Part shown: in pieces, positions 44,240 to 52,911 of the stretch
Position numbering within the stretch: position 1 is the first letter of the stretch
Layout of the letters: each line of letters begins with the position of its first letter
Assembly: GCA_964573105.1 (NCBI GenBank)
Contig: CAZNIS010000018.1
Coordinates: forward strand, 1-64,000
Origin: CAKZSB01 sp964573105
GTDB lineage: Bacteria > Pseudomonadota > Gammaproteobacteria > Granulosicoccales > Granulosicoccaceae
Direction of reading: 5' to 3'
Length of the DNA stretch: 64,000 nt
The notes under the pieces: generated by a model
What the model was told of the DNA's origin: nothing
Databases searched by the model: none
Seen by the model: the letters and a program-made list of their open reading frames with translations, nothing else
Position numbers and translations under genes: made by a program

Positions 44240-44257
44240 TGTGCGAGTGCAAACAAC

Positions 44258-44908
44258 ATGAAACAAAATACAACCCCGGTAAAAATTCAGCAAAAGTCTA
44301 CCAGTCGTGTCGCGCCATCCTTGACCGTTCAGGATCGACAGCAGCGTGCGTCCGAGTTTAGTCAGATGCTTAAAGCGCGTCAAAATGAGCAGGCGCCCGT
44401 TGGCGGACACATGCCCGATGCAGATCATGCCAACACGGACCAGCTCCAGGCCGACGACCGCATGGTAGATCTGTCGATACGCAGAACGGCGCCCGATCCG
44501 ACCCTCGCTGTCGGTCTGCCGCCTGAACGAAATGCCAGCGAATTCGCCCCTGGCGTGGCAGTAGTGGCTGGTACGGAGGCAGCGACAGCCTTCGCATCCA
44601 TCGAATCCATCAGCGAGACAATCTGGAAACAATGGATCGCTCAGAGCCGGGAGTTTAAAACCCGCAAGTGGCTGATCACGCTTCACGCGGGCGATCAATC
44701 GGTCTCGACCATTCAGGTTGAAGTACTTGAATCCGGTGAGTGGCTGGTCGGTTTTTCTGAAGATGAAGATCAGGCCTGGTCGGACAGTGCCGGTCGATTT
44801 AACTCAATCAGTTCTCTCGATGCGGAACAGTTCTGCCATCAGCTTGAAGAGAGAATGCGGCGTCGATCGCCAGGCATCGATCTGTCAGTCAAGTCACCGT
44901 TGAGTTGA
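44258..44908 (+). CDS. sctP: Probable needle-length/substrate-switch protein SctP
   Basis: A 216-aa soluble protein after sctO, the usual sctP slot. The N-terminal half is polar and probably disordered; the C-terminal half is folded (RKWLITLHAGDQSVSTIQVEVLESGEWLVGF, SISSLDAEQFCHQLEERMRRR), in the style of the T3S4 domain that acts on SctU. It is shorter than YscP; if it is a ruler, the needle may be short. Sequence match is weak. Confidence 0.6.
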   Translation: MKQNTTPVKIQQKSTSRVAPSLTVQDRQQRASEFSQMLKARQNEQAPVGGHMPDADHANTDQLQADDRMVDLSIRRTAPDPTLAVGLPPERNASEFAPGVAVVAGTEAATAFASIESISETIWKQWIAQSREFKTRKWLITLHAGDQSVSTIQVEVLESGEWLVGFSEDEDQAWSDSAGRFNSISSLDAEQFCHQLEERMRRRSPGIDLSVKSPLS

Positions 44909-44918
44909 CCCTGGATCG

Positions 44919-46070
44919 ATGAAAAGCAATTCCAGACAAATGGTCGACAGGTCTCAGGCCCGCAGGCAAGGCGCTCTACCCGCGGCCTCGGAGTTGACGT
45001 CAATGCTGGATACGTTGGATGTGAACGCGCTCATGGTCGACCGCGCTGACGCCACTATTCTTTGGGCCACAGCCAGTTGTGCCGCTGTACACCCGGCGTT
45101 GGCCGCTGCCAGTAATCTAGCGAGCGCGATGGATTTGTCTGAGCACATAGACTGGGCGGCAATTCCGGCGGAGCCCGGTGACTGGGGCAAAGTAGGAGAA
45201 TGGCAGGCCTCCAGCGGGGCCAGCTCAGGCCGCATGTTTCATATCGTGGCGATGACGCCTGGCGAACCTTCACCGACCTTGTGGCTGCGGTTGGTGGAGT
45301 CTGTTAATCGGGAAGATTATTTCAAGCAATACCTTGCCGATCTGGATCAGCTTTTCAATACATCGCGTTCGGTTTCGGTTGGAGAGATGGCGACTACTAT
45401 CGCGCACGAACTCAACCAGCCGATTGGTACGCTCGTCAACATCGTGCGTGGTGTCAAGCGGCGATTGAATAGCGATGGTGAAGCGCAAGACGATATCTTC
45501 AGCGCGTTGGAACTGGCTGAGCGTCAGGCGCAGTTTGCAGCCGACATACTCAACAGAATACGTGACTTCACGCAATCGCGCAGGCCCACCATCGTCGAGT
45601 GCATGGTGCCGCGGTTGCTCGAGGATACGGTCGAGTTGCTCGACTGGATTTTCGACTCTGAAGGTATTGAGGTAGAACTGAGGATCAAAGATACCCGGCT
45701 GGTGATGCACGGCGATGTGACTTTACTGCAGCAAGTGCTGGTGAATATTTTCCGCAACGCTGTCGAGTCGATGTGCAGTAACGTGGCAGGGGACAAGCTT
45801 ATTGTGGTCAATGCATGGGCCGAGGACGACGACATTGCAATCGATATTGTCGATCGTGGACACGGACTGACGAATAGTCGCGAGGCAGTGTTGTTCAGCC
45901 CGTTTGTGTCAAACAAGCCCAACGGCATGGGCGTCGGTCTCAACATCTGCCGATCCATTATCGAATTGCACCACGGCCGGTTCTGGCTGTCCGGCAATGA
46001 TGATACCGGTTGTACGGCCCATCTCAGGTTCCGAGCCCGGGTAGCTGGCGACGATGAGAAAGATCTATGA
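44919..46070 (+). CDS. Soluble sensor histidine kinase (FixL/NtrB-like) inside the T3SS operon
   Basis: A 383-aa kinase without membrane helices. Residues ~25-130 are PAS-like (LDVNALMVDRADATILWATAS). The phosphoacceptor is H163 in MATTIAHELNQPIGTLVNIVRG, followed by a HATPase domain with NIFRNAVES (N box), DIVDRGHGL (G1) and PNGMGVGLNICRSIIELHHG (G2). It is coupled by ATGA overlap to the response regulator. Its signal is unknown; cytoplasmic placement suggests it senses an internal cue or the secretion state. Confidence 0.9.
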   Translation: MKSNSRQMVDRSQARRQGALPAASELTSMLDTLDVNALMVDRADATILWATASCAAVHPALAAASNLASAMDLSEHIDWAAIPAEPGDWGKVGEWQASSGASSGRMFHIVAMTPGEPSPTLWLRLVESVNREDYFKQYLADLDQLFNTSRSVSVGEMATTIAHELNQPIGTLVNIVRGVKRRLNSDGEAQDDIFSALELAERQAQFAADILNRIRDFTQSRRPTIVECMVPRLLEDTVELLDWIFDSEGIEVELRIKDTRLVMHGDVTLLQQVLVNIFRNAVESMCSNVAGDKLIVVNAWAEDDDIAIDIVDRGHGLTNSREAVLFSPFVSNKPNGMGVGLNICRSIIELHHGRFWLSGNDDTGCTAHLRFRARVAGDDEKDL

Positions 46071-46717
46071 ATAGAAAAACCGTATTTATCGTTGATGACA
46101 ACGATGATTTTCGACATTCCATCGCGTGGATGCTCCGCGGCGAGGGGCATCAGACGGTTGAGTTTGGCTGTGCCGGAAAAGCGATCAACGCCCTGCGCGC
46201 CGCCCCGGCAAGCGAACTTGCCTGCGCCTGCCTGCTGCTGGATGTGAGGATGCCCGGCATGACCGGACCTGAATTCCATGACGTCATTAATCGCGAAAAG
46301 ATCGAGGTGCCGATCGTCTATATGACGGGGCATGCCGATGTTGCAATGGCCGTCGAGGCGATGCGAAAAGGAGCGGTGTCGCTGCTTGAAAAACCGCTTC
46401 AGAATGATCAGCTCAGCCGCGCGCTCGAGTCTGCCTTCACCGCAGATCGACAGGCGACAATTGGTACACGAGCATTGCACGACAGAAATGGAAACACCGG
46501 CAATGACGTTTTTGCTGAACGAGTTGAAAAGTTGACGCCGAGAGAGCTTGAGGTAATGGACTGCATAGTCGATGGCAAGGCGAACAAGCTGATTGCTTAC
46601 GAATTTGGCATTAGCGTCAGAACCGTCGAAGTGCATCGTGCGCGGCTGATGAAAAAGCTCGGCACGCGCAACGCTTCTGAACTGGTTAAAATGGTGTTGA
46701 CATGTCGTCAGTCCTGA
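46067..46717 (+). CDS. FixJ/NarL-type response regulator (LuxR HTH)
   Basis: A 216-aa regulator. The receiver has VFIVDDNDDFRHS (acidic pocket), D59 as phosphoacceptor in LLLDVRMPGMTG, YMTGHAD and K in LLEKPLQND. The C-terminal LuxR helix-turn-helix is LTPRELEVMDCIVDGKANKLIAYEFGISVRTVEVHRARLMKKLGTRNASELV. It is the natural partner of the upstream kinase. It overlaps sctQ by 16 bases, so it is translated with the apparatus. A candidate activator of the shared promoter element. Confidence 0.93.
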   Translation: MNRKTVFIVDDNDDFRHSIAWMLRGEGHQTVEFGCAGKAINALRAAPASELACACLLLDVRMPGMTGPEFHDVINREKIEVPIVYMTGHADVAMAVEAMRKGAVSLLEKPLQNDQLSRALESAFTADRQATIGTRALHDRNGNTGNDVFAERVEKLTPRELEVMDCIVDGKANKLIAYEFGISVRTVEVHRARLMKKLGTRNASELVKMVLTCRQS

Positions 46718-47643
46718 GTTCAACGGCGTCGCTACAGTGGCCCTCGGTTTCAACAGGCAGCGACACGTCTGGTGATCAGGTGCGTCAGCCACGCGGTCGG
46801 CGCGAGCCCTTAAAGGTCACAAGTAAAGCACGCTACCATGTCTACTCCAGGTATGGCCAATGGGGTTTGTCGATCGCCATTCGCGATGTCAGTGCAGGCG
46901 ATCTGTCACCACTAGAACACGCGATATACCTGGGCGCTGTACCCACTCAGATCGAATGGCTGGAAAGCTGGCTCGGCGAACGTCTGCGGATAGAGCCAGC
47001 GAACACTGTTGACAACCTGCCTGTCGTGGCAACCATCCACACTGACGATGCGAACACAGAAGTTAGCCTGACCTGCTCGCCATCGATGTTGCCGGGACTG
47101 CCTGTACAGGACCGGGCACTGTGCGCAACGCCAGGTATCTCGGTGAGCTGGAAAAGTCTGGCCGTTGAAATCGAGCTGGCGCGATATCGTCTGTCGACCC
47201 CAGAGGCACTGCAACTGGATAACGGGGCGCTGCTGGTGCTGCCCACTACGGATTCAACGGCACGCCTGTTGTTCGCGGGCGAGCCCTTTGAAGTCATGGG
47301 GCGGTTTGACGTTGAGCGTCTGGCGTGGACGGCAGAGGATTCGACCAGTTCGGCTGACCGCTCTATTTGCTCCAGTGATTTGCAGGAGCAGGATTTCTAT
47401 ATCGAGGCGTGCCTGAAGACAGATCATCAGCTCTCCCTCGATGCGTTACCGGGGTTGAGTGAGGGCGACGGTTCACTCGCGCTGAGCCATTGTGGTGGTG
47501 ACACAATCAGATGTCGACTGGAAATCGACACCGGACAGGTCTACAGCGGTAGCTTGCTGGCTGTAGGTGCAGGCGCGGTTTTTATCATTGATACAGATTT
47601 GAACGCATCTGATAGCGCTGCTGTATACAGGCGGGATTTCTAA
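46702..47643 (+). CDS. sctQ: Sorting-platform/C-ring protein SctQ
   Basis: A 313-aa protein. The middle region (WGLSIAIRDVSAGDLSPLEHAIYLGAVPTQIEWLESWLGERLRIEP) is followed by a C-terminal SpoA-like domain (LSLDALPGLSEGDGSLALSHC, LEIDTGQVYSGSLLAVGAGAVFII). Position between the ATPase module and sctR fits YscQ/HrcQ. It shares layout with the distant protein at 55620, a paralog. Its stop overlaps the sctR start by one base (TAATG). Confidence 0.85.
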   Translation: MSSVLSSTASLQWPSVSTGSDTSGDQVRQPRGRREPLKVTSKARYHVYSRYGQWGLSIAIRDVSAGDLSPLEHAIYLGAVPTQIEWLESWLGERLRIEPANTVDNLPVVATIHTDDANTEVSLTCSPSMLPGLPVQDRALCATPGISVSWKSLAVEIELARYRLSTPEALQLDNGALLVLPTTDSTARLLFAGEPFEVMGRFDVERLAWTAEDSTSSADRSICSSDLQEQDFYIEACLKTDHQLSLDALPGLSEGDGSLALSHCGGDTIRCRLEIDTGQVYSGSLLAVGAGAVFIIDTDLNASDSAAVYRRDF

Positions 47644-48302
47644 TGGATATGACTACCTTCACGCCCTCGTCGGCGTTGCTTACGGTTGTACTGGTAGCGC
47701 TGGCACCGTTTGTAGCGATCATGGTGACGTCATTTACCAAGATTATTGTGGTGCTGAGCCTGTTGCGCAACGCGCTCGGTGTACAGCAAGTGCCACCCAA
47801 TCTGGTGCTAAACGGCCTCGCGATGGTGTTGACTATCTATGTGATGTATCCGGTTGGCAGCCAGGTGGTGGAGCGTGTCAGGGGAGAGAATATCTCGGTG
47901 CAAACCGCCGAAGACATACTGCGAATCAGTGATGTGGCCAAGGAGCCGGTACGAGACTTTTTGCTCAAGCACTCCGACGATCTGGAGCGATCATTTTTCC
48001 AGTCAACGATCGCAAAGATGAACCATTCGCAGGGAAAGGATGCTGAATCAGTCGGTGCCGATCATTTTATCGTGTTAATACCGGCCTTCACGATCAGCGA
48101 GTTGACCGAGGCCTTTCAAATCGGGTTTTTGATATTTCTGCCTTTCATCATCATTGATCTGGTGGTGTCAAACATACTGATGGCCCTTGGCATGATGATG
48201 CTGTCGCCCACGCTGGTTTCGCTGCCTTTCAAGTTGTTGTTGTTTGTCCTGGTAGAAGGGTGGGCGAAGCTCGCTCACGGCCTCGTCCTATCGTACTTCT
48301 AA
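47643..48302 (+). CDS. sctR: Export gate protein SctR (FliP/YscR family)
   Basis: A 219-aa membrane protein. Landmarks are APFVAIMVTSFTKIIVVLSLLRNALGVQQVPPNLVLNGLAMVLTIYVM and FLIFLPFIIIDLVVSNILMALGMMMLSPTLVSLPFKLLLFVLVEGW. Four helices with a periplasmic loop; five copies form the gate core. Confidence 0.97.
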   Translation: MDMTTFTPSSALLTVVLVALAPFVAIMVTSFTKIIVVLSLLRNALGVQQVPPNLVLNGLAMVLTIYVMYPVGSQVVERVRGENISVQTAEDILRISDVAKEPVRDFLLKHSDDLERSFFQSTIAKMNHSQGKDAESVGADHFIVLIPAFTISELTEAFQIGFLIFLPFIIIDLVVSNILMALGMMMLSPTLVSLPFKLLLFVLVEGWAKLAHGLVLSYF

Positions 48303-48303
48303 T

Positions 48304-48576
48304 ATGCTAACCGCAGACATAATTCAATTGACACAGCAGGCGCTATGGCTTGTGCTTATTCTTGCGGCGCCTCCAGTGCTGGCAGCCGCGACGATTGGTC
48401 TTTTGGTGGCTTTCGTTCAGGCGGCAACGCAACTGCAGGAGCAGACCTTCCAGTTTGCGGTTAAATTTTTTGCCATCGTACTGACGATCTTTGTCACGGC
48501 GTCGCTGATGGGGGCGACGCTGTTCCAGTATACCGATAGAATATTCAGTGATTTCCCATCGATGGTCGCAGGCTGA
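48304..48576 (+). CDS. sctS: Export gate protein SctS (FliQ/YscS family)
   Basis: A 90-aa, two-helix membrane protein (LVLILAAPPVLAAATIGLLVAFVQAATQLQEQT with the FliQ-type signature, then FAVKFFAIVLTIFVTASLMG). It starts one base after the sctR stop. Standard length. Confidence 0.96.
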   Translation: MLTADIIQLTQQALWLVLILAAPPVLAAATIGLLVAFVQAATQLQEQTFQFAVKFFAIVLTIFVTASLMGATLFQYTDRIFSDFPSMVAG

Positions 48577-48579
48577 AAA

Positions 48580-48666
48580 ATGTTGCAAGACTATTCGTTT
48601 TTAAGCAATGCAGCTTCCAATGTAACCGTCGCAATGGTTGCAGTCTATAGCTCAATAGCTGTGTGA
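48580..48666 (+). CDS. 28-codon ORF filling the sctS-sctT gap
   Basis: An ATG three bases after the sctS stop opens a 28-residue frame (MLQDYSFLSNAASNVTVAMV, then AVYSSIAV) that ends 6 bases before sctT. There is no clear ribosome site. It could be a translated coupling peptide or just spacer; the neighbouring gate genes are otherwise packed with no gap. Confidence 0.3.
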   Translation: MLQDYSFLSNAASNVTVAMVAVYSSIAV

Positions 48667-48672
48667 CGTCAG

Positions 48673-49473
48673 ATGGAAAACGCAGATCTGCTCGATGCGT
48701 TTGCCACGCAAATTATTGGACTGGCTGTTGCCACATCGCGGGTGGCTGTTGCATTTCTGGTACTGCCGCTGTTTTCTGATGAGATCATTCCGGCACTGAT
48801 TAGAAATTCGATCTTCGTCGCTATCGCGCTGATTGTTGTGGCTGTGCAGCCAGCGCTTGACACCGTGGCATATACCGCGATGGACTGGTTGATGCTATTT
48901 GCCAAGGAATTGTTCATTGGATTGGTGATCGGCTTTTTCTTTGGCATATTCCTTTGGGCCTTTGAGGCGGCCGGTGTCATCATCGATACGCAGATCGGTG
49001 CATCCATGGCGATGATATACGATCCGATTTCAGGTCATGATGTCACTTTGCTTGGTGACTTTATTGGTCGTTGGGTCAATTATCTCTTTCTCGCCGCCGG
49101 TGGCTTGTTGTTTTTGACCACCGCTGTACTGGAGAGTTATGTATTATGGCCGGTCGCGAAAACGCTGCCGAATTTGGAGCAGGCTGCAGTCATTTTGTTT
49201 GAACGAGAGTTCAGTCGATTTGTGACGCTGGTGTTTATGCTGGCGTCACCGGTTATCGTCGTGATTTTTATCGTAGATCTGTCAATGGGAATCGTGAATC
49301 GATTTTCTCGTCGCCTGGACATACTCTTTATATCGTTGGCATTGAAGGGTCTGGTCGCGCTGTTGATGGTGGCCCTATTGATACCGACCTTGGCAGATCT
49401 GCTGATTACTCAAATCGACTCTCATCGGACGGGGCTGGATGCATTGCTAAAAGCGGTATTGGGTGGCAGTTAA
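48673..49473 (+). CDS. sctT: Export gate protein SctT (FliR/YscT family)
   Basis: A 266-aa protein with about six helices. FliR-type landmarks are RVAVAFLVLPLFSDEIIPALIRNSIFVAIALIV, KELFIGLVIGFFFGIFLWAFEAAGVIIDTQIGASMAMIYDP and the C-terminal VIVVIFIVDLSMGIVNRFSRRLDILFISLALKGLVALL. Last gene of the rightward apparatus run. Confidence 0.96.
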   Translation: MENADLLDAFATQIIGLAVATSRVAVAFLVLPLFSDEIIPALIRNSIFVAIALIVVAVQPALDTVAYTAMDWLMLFAKELFIGLVIGFFFGIFLWAFEAAGVIIDTQIGASMAMIYDPISGHDVTLLGDFIGRWVNYLFLAAGGLLFLTTAVLESYVLWPVAKTLPNLEQAAVILFEREFSRFVTLVFMLASPVIVVIFIVDLSMGIVNRFSRRLDILFISLALKGLVALLMVALLIPTLADLLITQIDSHRTGLDALLKAVLGGS

Positions 49474-49534
49474 AACAGCAATGACAGTATGAAACGACTA
49501 TCAAATCGATAACTGTCGATAAGGCTACAGGCGC

Positions 49535-50194
49535 CTAGCTGAATGGATTGCTGGTAATCGATCGGAGGGTAGATACGCTTTGTGTCTGTACAATAAATTC
49601 GCCGATGAGTTTTTCCGGTTCTTCAGAGCTTGCCCAGCGATGGGCAAGATCAGATAACGCTTGTCGAGTATTGGCAGACAAGGTTCCGCTGATGGTGTCG
49701 TTGGAATCGGCAATAATTTTTTGGCAATACAGTGAATGGGTATTATCGTTGATCGAAAACAGTCTAATCAGGCTGCTGGCAATCGTTTTGAAGCTATCGG
49801 CCTGTAATGGTGGGAGTCCGCCCGGTTGTGCATACCAGGCACAGGTGAACTCGACGGGCCCAAGCCTGCGCACATGGCCGTAACTGCTATCGCCGATTGT
49901 TTCCCCTGCACCCCAGGCCGGGACCTTTCCTGCCGGCAACCGACCCGAGGTAATGGCAAAGTAAAAAGTATCTGAAACCAGTTTTTTGCAATAGTCGTCA
50001 GCCGATTGTTCAATGACATAGAGGATATGTAAAAAGGCGGGATAAAGTCCTCCGTCCAGACGGCTGCAGAGTTTGTCCAGTATCCGTACTCGATCGTCAA
50101 TACTGTCCAGGCTGACAAAACTCGACAGCAGAAGCCTGGCAGTTTTATGCCAATCTGTTTTGTTGGAAAGGCCTGCTGAAGATGCGGTTGTCAC
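49535..50194 (-). CDS. Unknown protein linked to the T3SS locus
   Basis: A 219-aa soluble protein with a GTG start overlapping the stop of the small upstream gene (GTGA). No signal peptide or membrane helix. Distinct patches are LYPAFLHILYVIEQSADDYCKKLV, RLGPVEFTCAWYAQPGGLPPLQ and AHRWASSEEPEKLIGEFIVQ. No family recognised. Location beside exported-protein genes allows a chaperone, gatekeeper or effector role, but nothing in the sequence selects one. Confidence 0.65.
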   Translation of the reverse strand: MTTASSAGLSNKTDWHKTARLLLSSFVSLDSIDDRVRILDKLCSRLDGGLYPAFLHILYVIEQSADDYCKKLVSDTFYFAITSGRLPAGKVPAWGAGETIGDSSYGHVRRLGPVEFTCAWYAQPGGLPPLQADSFKTIASSLIRLFSINDNTHSLYCQKIIADSNDTISGTLSANTRQALSDLAHRWASSEEPEKLIGEFIVQTQSVSTLRSITSNPFS

Positions 50195-50427
50195 GATGGC
50201 GAATCAGACAAATTGCCGACGATCAAATCTACCCATTGATCTACCGACAGGTTGCGAGATTCGAGTTGAGATGAGCTGATTTTGCCAGAGTTTGAAAAGT
50301 CGTCCTGGGCAAACCACTCGAATTGTTGTCCAGCGCTTTCTAACGACGCATAGAGGTTTTTGCCCGCATACTTGTTTTCACGCTCAGGACGATGGGTGCT
50401 GGTATGTGATAAACGTTCCAGTACCAT
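50191..50427 (-). CDS. Small protein, possible T3SS accessory
   Basis: A 78-aa protein from the ATG at 50427, with AGAGG about 10 bases upstream; longer frames contain Cys-rich, non-protein-like sequence. It is polar and acidic at the C-terminus (SLESAGQQFEWFAQDDFSNS, LSVDQWVDLIVGNLSDSPS). Translationally coupled to the next gene. Size and charge would suit a chaperone-like partner, but no family is recognised. Confidence 0.5.
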   Translation of the reverse strand: MVLERLSHTSTHRPERENKYAGKNLYASLESAGQQFEWFAQDDFSNSGKISSSQLESRNLSVDQWVDLIVGNLSDSPS

Positions 50428-50686
50428 CGACGTCAGCCTCTTTTCACCTGGGCGGTGTAAAAGCCGCTGGATTGAATTTTTTGAGGCGCATGCACAGTAA
50501 CAAGATTCCAAAAAAAGGCTATATGTGCCAGCTGCGAAACAGTGTTTGAGAGATTTAGTCGCTAGCTGAACAGTAGTGCAAAATCTGTACGAAATTATGC
50601 CATATTTTGTGTTGCATGTGTACAAATATCATTCATATAAGCAGTAAAATTGCCTACAACAATAGTGTCTCCTGTATGGTCTAAAA

Positions 50687-51334
50687 ATGAATAACTCGGT
50701 ATGTGAAAGTACGTTTGGAAATGTAAAAAGAGGGCGACTAATCAGCGCCCTTATCATGGTGTCATCTATCGGGCTCAGCGCTGGCTGTACCACTCAGCCG
50801 CTCAAGGATCTTCGTTTTTCTAACGATGCGGTCGAACAACAGCTTGTAACCCCGGCAAAAGTTAATCAGTCCGCGGATCGTTTATTGGCATCCGGTCAAA
50901 ACAGGGCAATTGGTCGATCTGTCTCGCAGCCGGATAAGCTCGTAGCACGAGATCTGGTGGATGCGCTAATGCAAATAGAACAATTCCACCCGAGTCGTGT
51001 GAATATTCGGTTGCCGGGTGATCGGTCAGCGTTTGACAAGACGCTGCGCGAGTCGCTGGTCGCGTTTGGCTACACCATAGAGCGGGTCAACACCAATAGT
51101 GGTCGTGGCGTACTATTGAATACGGTGCTTAAAGAGGGGACGACAGAGCAGGGAAACCGCTATACGTTTATCCTCGCTATCGACCGAATCGCAATGAAAC
51201 GTAGTTACGTAATGCGGGGTAATTTTGTCGCACCTGTGTCTTCACTGTATGTTAGAGGTATTGATCCTGCCAGTATTAAACTGCGGGATGAGAAATTCTA
51301 CGAGACTAAGCGCACAGCTGTCCGCCGAGGTTAG
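50687..51334 (+). CDS. Putative lipoprotein in T3SS locus
   Basis: A 215-aa protein. A basic stretch (KRGR) precedes a hydrophobic segment ending in lipobox LSAGC (C34). The mature part has PSRVNIRLPGDRSAFDKTLRESLVAFGYTIERVN, reminiscent of small secretin-interacting domains of pilus systems, and RYTFILAIDRIAMKRSYVMRG. A pilotin or secretin-stabilising role is conceivable because no other pilotin candidate is seen. No ribosome site precedes the ATG, but TATGGT lies 7 bases upstream, so the message could be leaderless. Confidence 0.6.
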   Translation: MNNSVCESTFGNVKRGRLISALIMVSSIGLSAGCTTQPLKDLRFSNDAVEQQLVTPAKVNQSADRLLASGQNRAIGRSVSQPDKLVARDLVDALMQIEQFHPSRVNIRLPGDRSAFDKTLRESLVAFGYTIERVNTNSGRGVLLNTVLKEGTTEQGNRYTFILAIDRIAMKRSYVMRGNFVAPVSSLYVRGIDPASIKLRDEKFYETKRTAVRRG

Positions 51335-51755
51335 ACTGTTTCGACCCAGGCGAAAGTATCAATCTTCTGAAGTTCGCCGGCCTGGTTGTCGGCGTTTCCT
51401 GGTGTGTAGTTAGTAGTGGTGTCCCATTTGTCGGTTCGTTACCTTGTCATCTGTCCTGCGTATACTCTGGACTGGACGATAATCGTTTTAAAGTAACCAA
51501 TTTATTAAACTCTCACCCTGGATATCATGGCCAACGTGAATAGCGCCAGAATTCAATGCGTTAGCGTTGTCCCTGTGGTTTTTTGGGGTGGGCTGTATTT
51601 TTGGTACGCGGATCGTACCGTTACGGCAAGATGGTTGTATGCGCGCTAGTGGCGGTGAAAGAGGTTACGGCGCAGTTAATCAGGAAAAAGATACGACGTT
51701 GCGGTGTTTGCATTGTGCCGACAGTGTGACCCTGTCGGCACAACGTTTGTGACCG
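51335..51755. other. Intergenic region before the filament-like gene's 3' end
   Basis: About 420 bases between convergent genes, with no convincing coding frame. A strong hairpin lies at 51713-51743. Nothing else recognisable. Confidence 0.5.
51713..51743 (-). terminator. Hairpin downstream of filament-like gene
   Basis: A perfect 12-bp stem (TTGTGCCGACAG / CTGTCGGCACAA) with a 7-base loop lies 12 bases past the stop of the minus-strand gene ending at 51756. It lacks a long T-run, but position and stability favour a terminator or 3' end stabiliser. Confidence 0.6.
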
Positions 51756-52463
51756 CTACTGCTTACGAGCGACCGAAGACATTCCCTCGCCGATGCTCTT
51801 GATCATGGTGCCTATAGCTTCCTGGAACATCTTGAAGATTTGCGCTTCAGCCTGGAAGTCAGCCTGGATTTGAGCGAACTCTTCCGGGTTTTCCTTGCTG
51901 TCGAGTCCACCCATTTTCTCGCCGAGCTCTACCATCTTCTTCAGATGCTCTCCAGCAGTTGACCCCAGTGCTCGTGCCAGTACCGCGAGCCAGTTTCCAC
52001 CGCCCTTGCTGGCACGGCCACCACTACCTGAGCTGCTTGCAGATTCGGTTTCTTCTCGCATCGCCTCCTGAACCATTTTCATGATCCCGGACATAATGTC
52101 GTCACCGGACTGTTCGCTGCCACCTTTGATGGCTTGATTAGTGTCCTGTTGGAGTGATGCAGGCACCATTGAATTCTTCCCATTCAGGGCTTGATCAATC
52201 GCACCTTTGGCGTCTTCTTTCATGAACGCTGGCATGTCCATGTTTTCAACCAGTTCATTCAGCGCGTTTTTGAGGTATTCGGCGGCAGCGTTGGTTACTG
52301 CTTGCAATACGTTGTTGACGCCGTACTGACTAAACAGTTCTTTGGCGTTTGCTTCCATCGTGCTGGCGGACTGGTTTTGAGCGCCGCCGGTATTTTGTGA
52401 GATGTTGTTTTGAATAAAGTAAATTTGAGAAGGAAGGTTATTTCCCATTGCTGCTTCGGACAT
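51756..52463 (-). CDS. Probable T3SS-secreted filament-like protein with needle-like C-terminal domain
   Basis: A 235-aa protein without signal peptide or membrane helix, rich in Ala, Gln, Ser, Gly. Residues 1-130 are mainly amphipathic helices (NNVLQAVTNAAAEYLKNALNEL); a Ser/Gly linker (140-156) follows. Residues 153-235 resemble the SctF needle subunit: GNWLAVLARALGS, then NPEEFAQIQADFQAEAQIF and a terminal SIGEGMSSVARKQ against SVGSALETLARKQ. This layout suggests an EspA-like extension or tip/filament subunit. Preceded by promoter element B and followed by a hairpin. Confidence 0.65.
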   Translation of the reverse strand: MSEAAMGNNLPSQIYFIQNNISQNTGGAQNQSASTMEANAKELFSQYGVNNVLQAVTNAAAEYLKNALNELVENMDMPAFMKEDAKGAIDQALNGKNSMVPASLQQDTNQAIKGGSEQSGDDIMSGIMKMVQEAMREETESASSSGSGGRASKGGGNWLAVLARALGSTAGEHLKKMVELGEKMGGLDSKENPEEFAQIQADFQAEAQIFKMFQEAIGTMIKSIGEGMSSVARKQ

Positions 52464-52567
52464 CTATAAATCCTCGTGTGTGAATAAAACAGGGTTGTAA
52501 AAATCGAAAAGCTATTCGTACCAGCGGCTCTTGCGCTGCGTGTATTGCACCTCAGTTCAGTGCTCTC

Positions 52568-52592
52568 GTATATACCCAATGACACTATAAGT
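52568..52592 (-). promoter_or_regulatory. Shared T3SS promoter element, copy B (filament-like gene)
   Basis: On the minus strand ACTTATAGT, nine bases, TATATAC, the same spacing as copy A. TATATAC ends 104 bases before the ATG at 52463. Confidence 0.65.
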
Positions 52593-52911
52593 ATTGCTAC
52601 TTACAATTCGCTGGATTGTTTGATTGAGTCAATTAAAAGTCGGTCGTAGTTGTGTTTGAGAGGTGCTTTCAATAGCCCGGAAAAATCTCCTACAAAACAC
52701 CTGCCTTCAACGGCGAAACTTTCGGCGCGGATACGCGTTGACGTCCAAATTTCCGATTGCGTTATCATCAGGATTTCGGCTTAACCAAAAAGATTTGCTT
52801 GTACTTTGGTGAACGACACGATTGGTGAGGCATAGGAATCAGAAAACTGCCTGTTTGATCATTATATAAGGTGTAACACATCGGTTGAACGGATCTGTCG
52901 TAAGCATCTCT

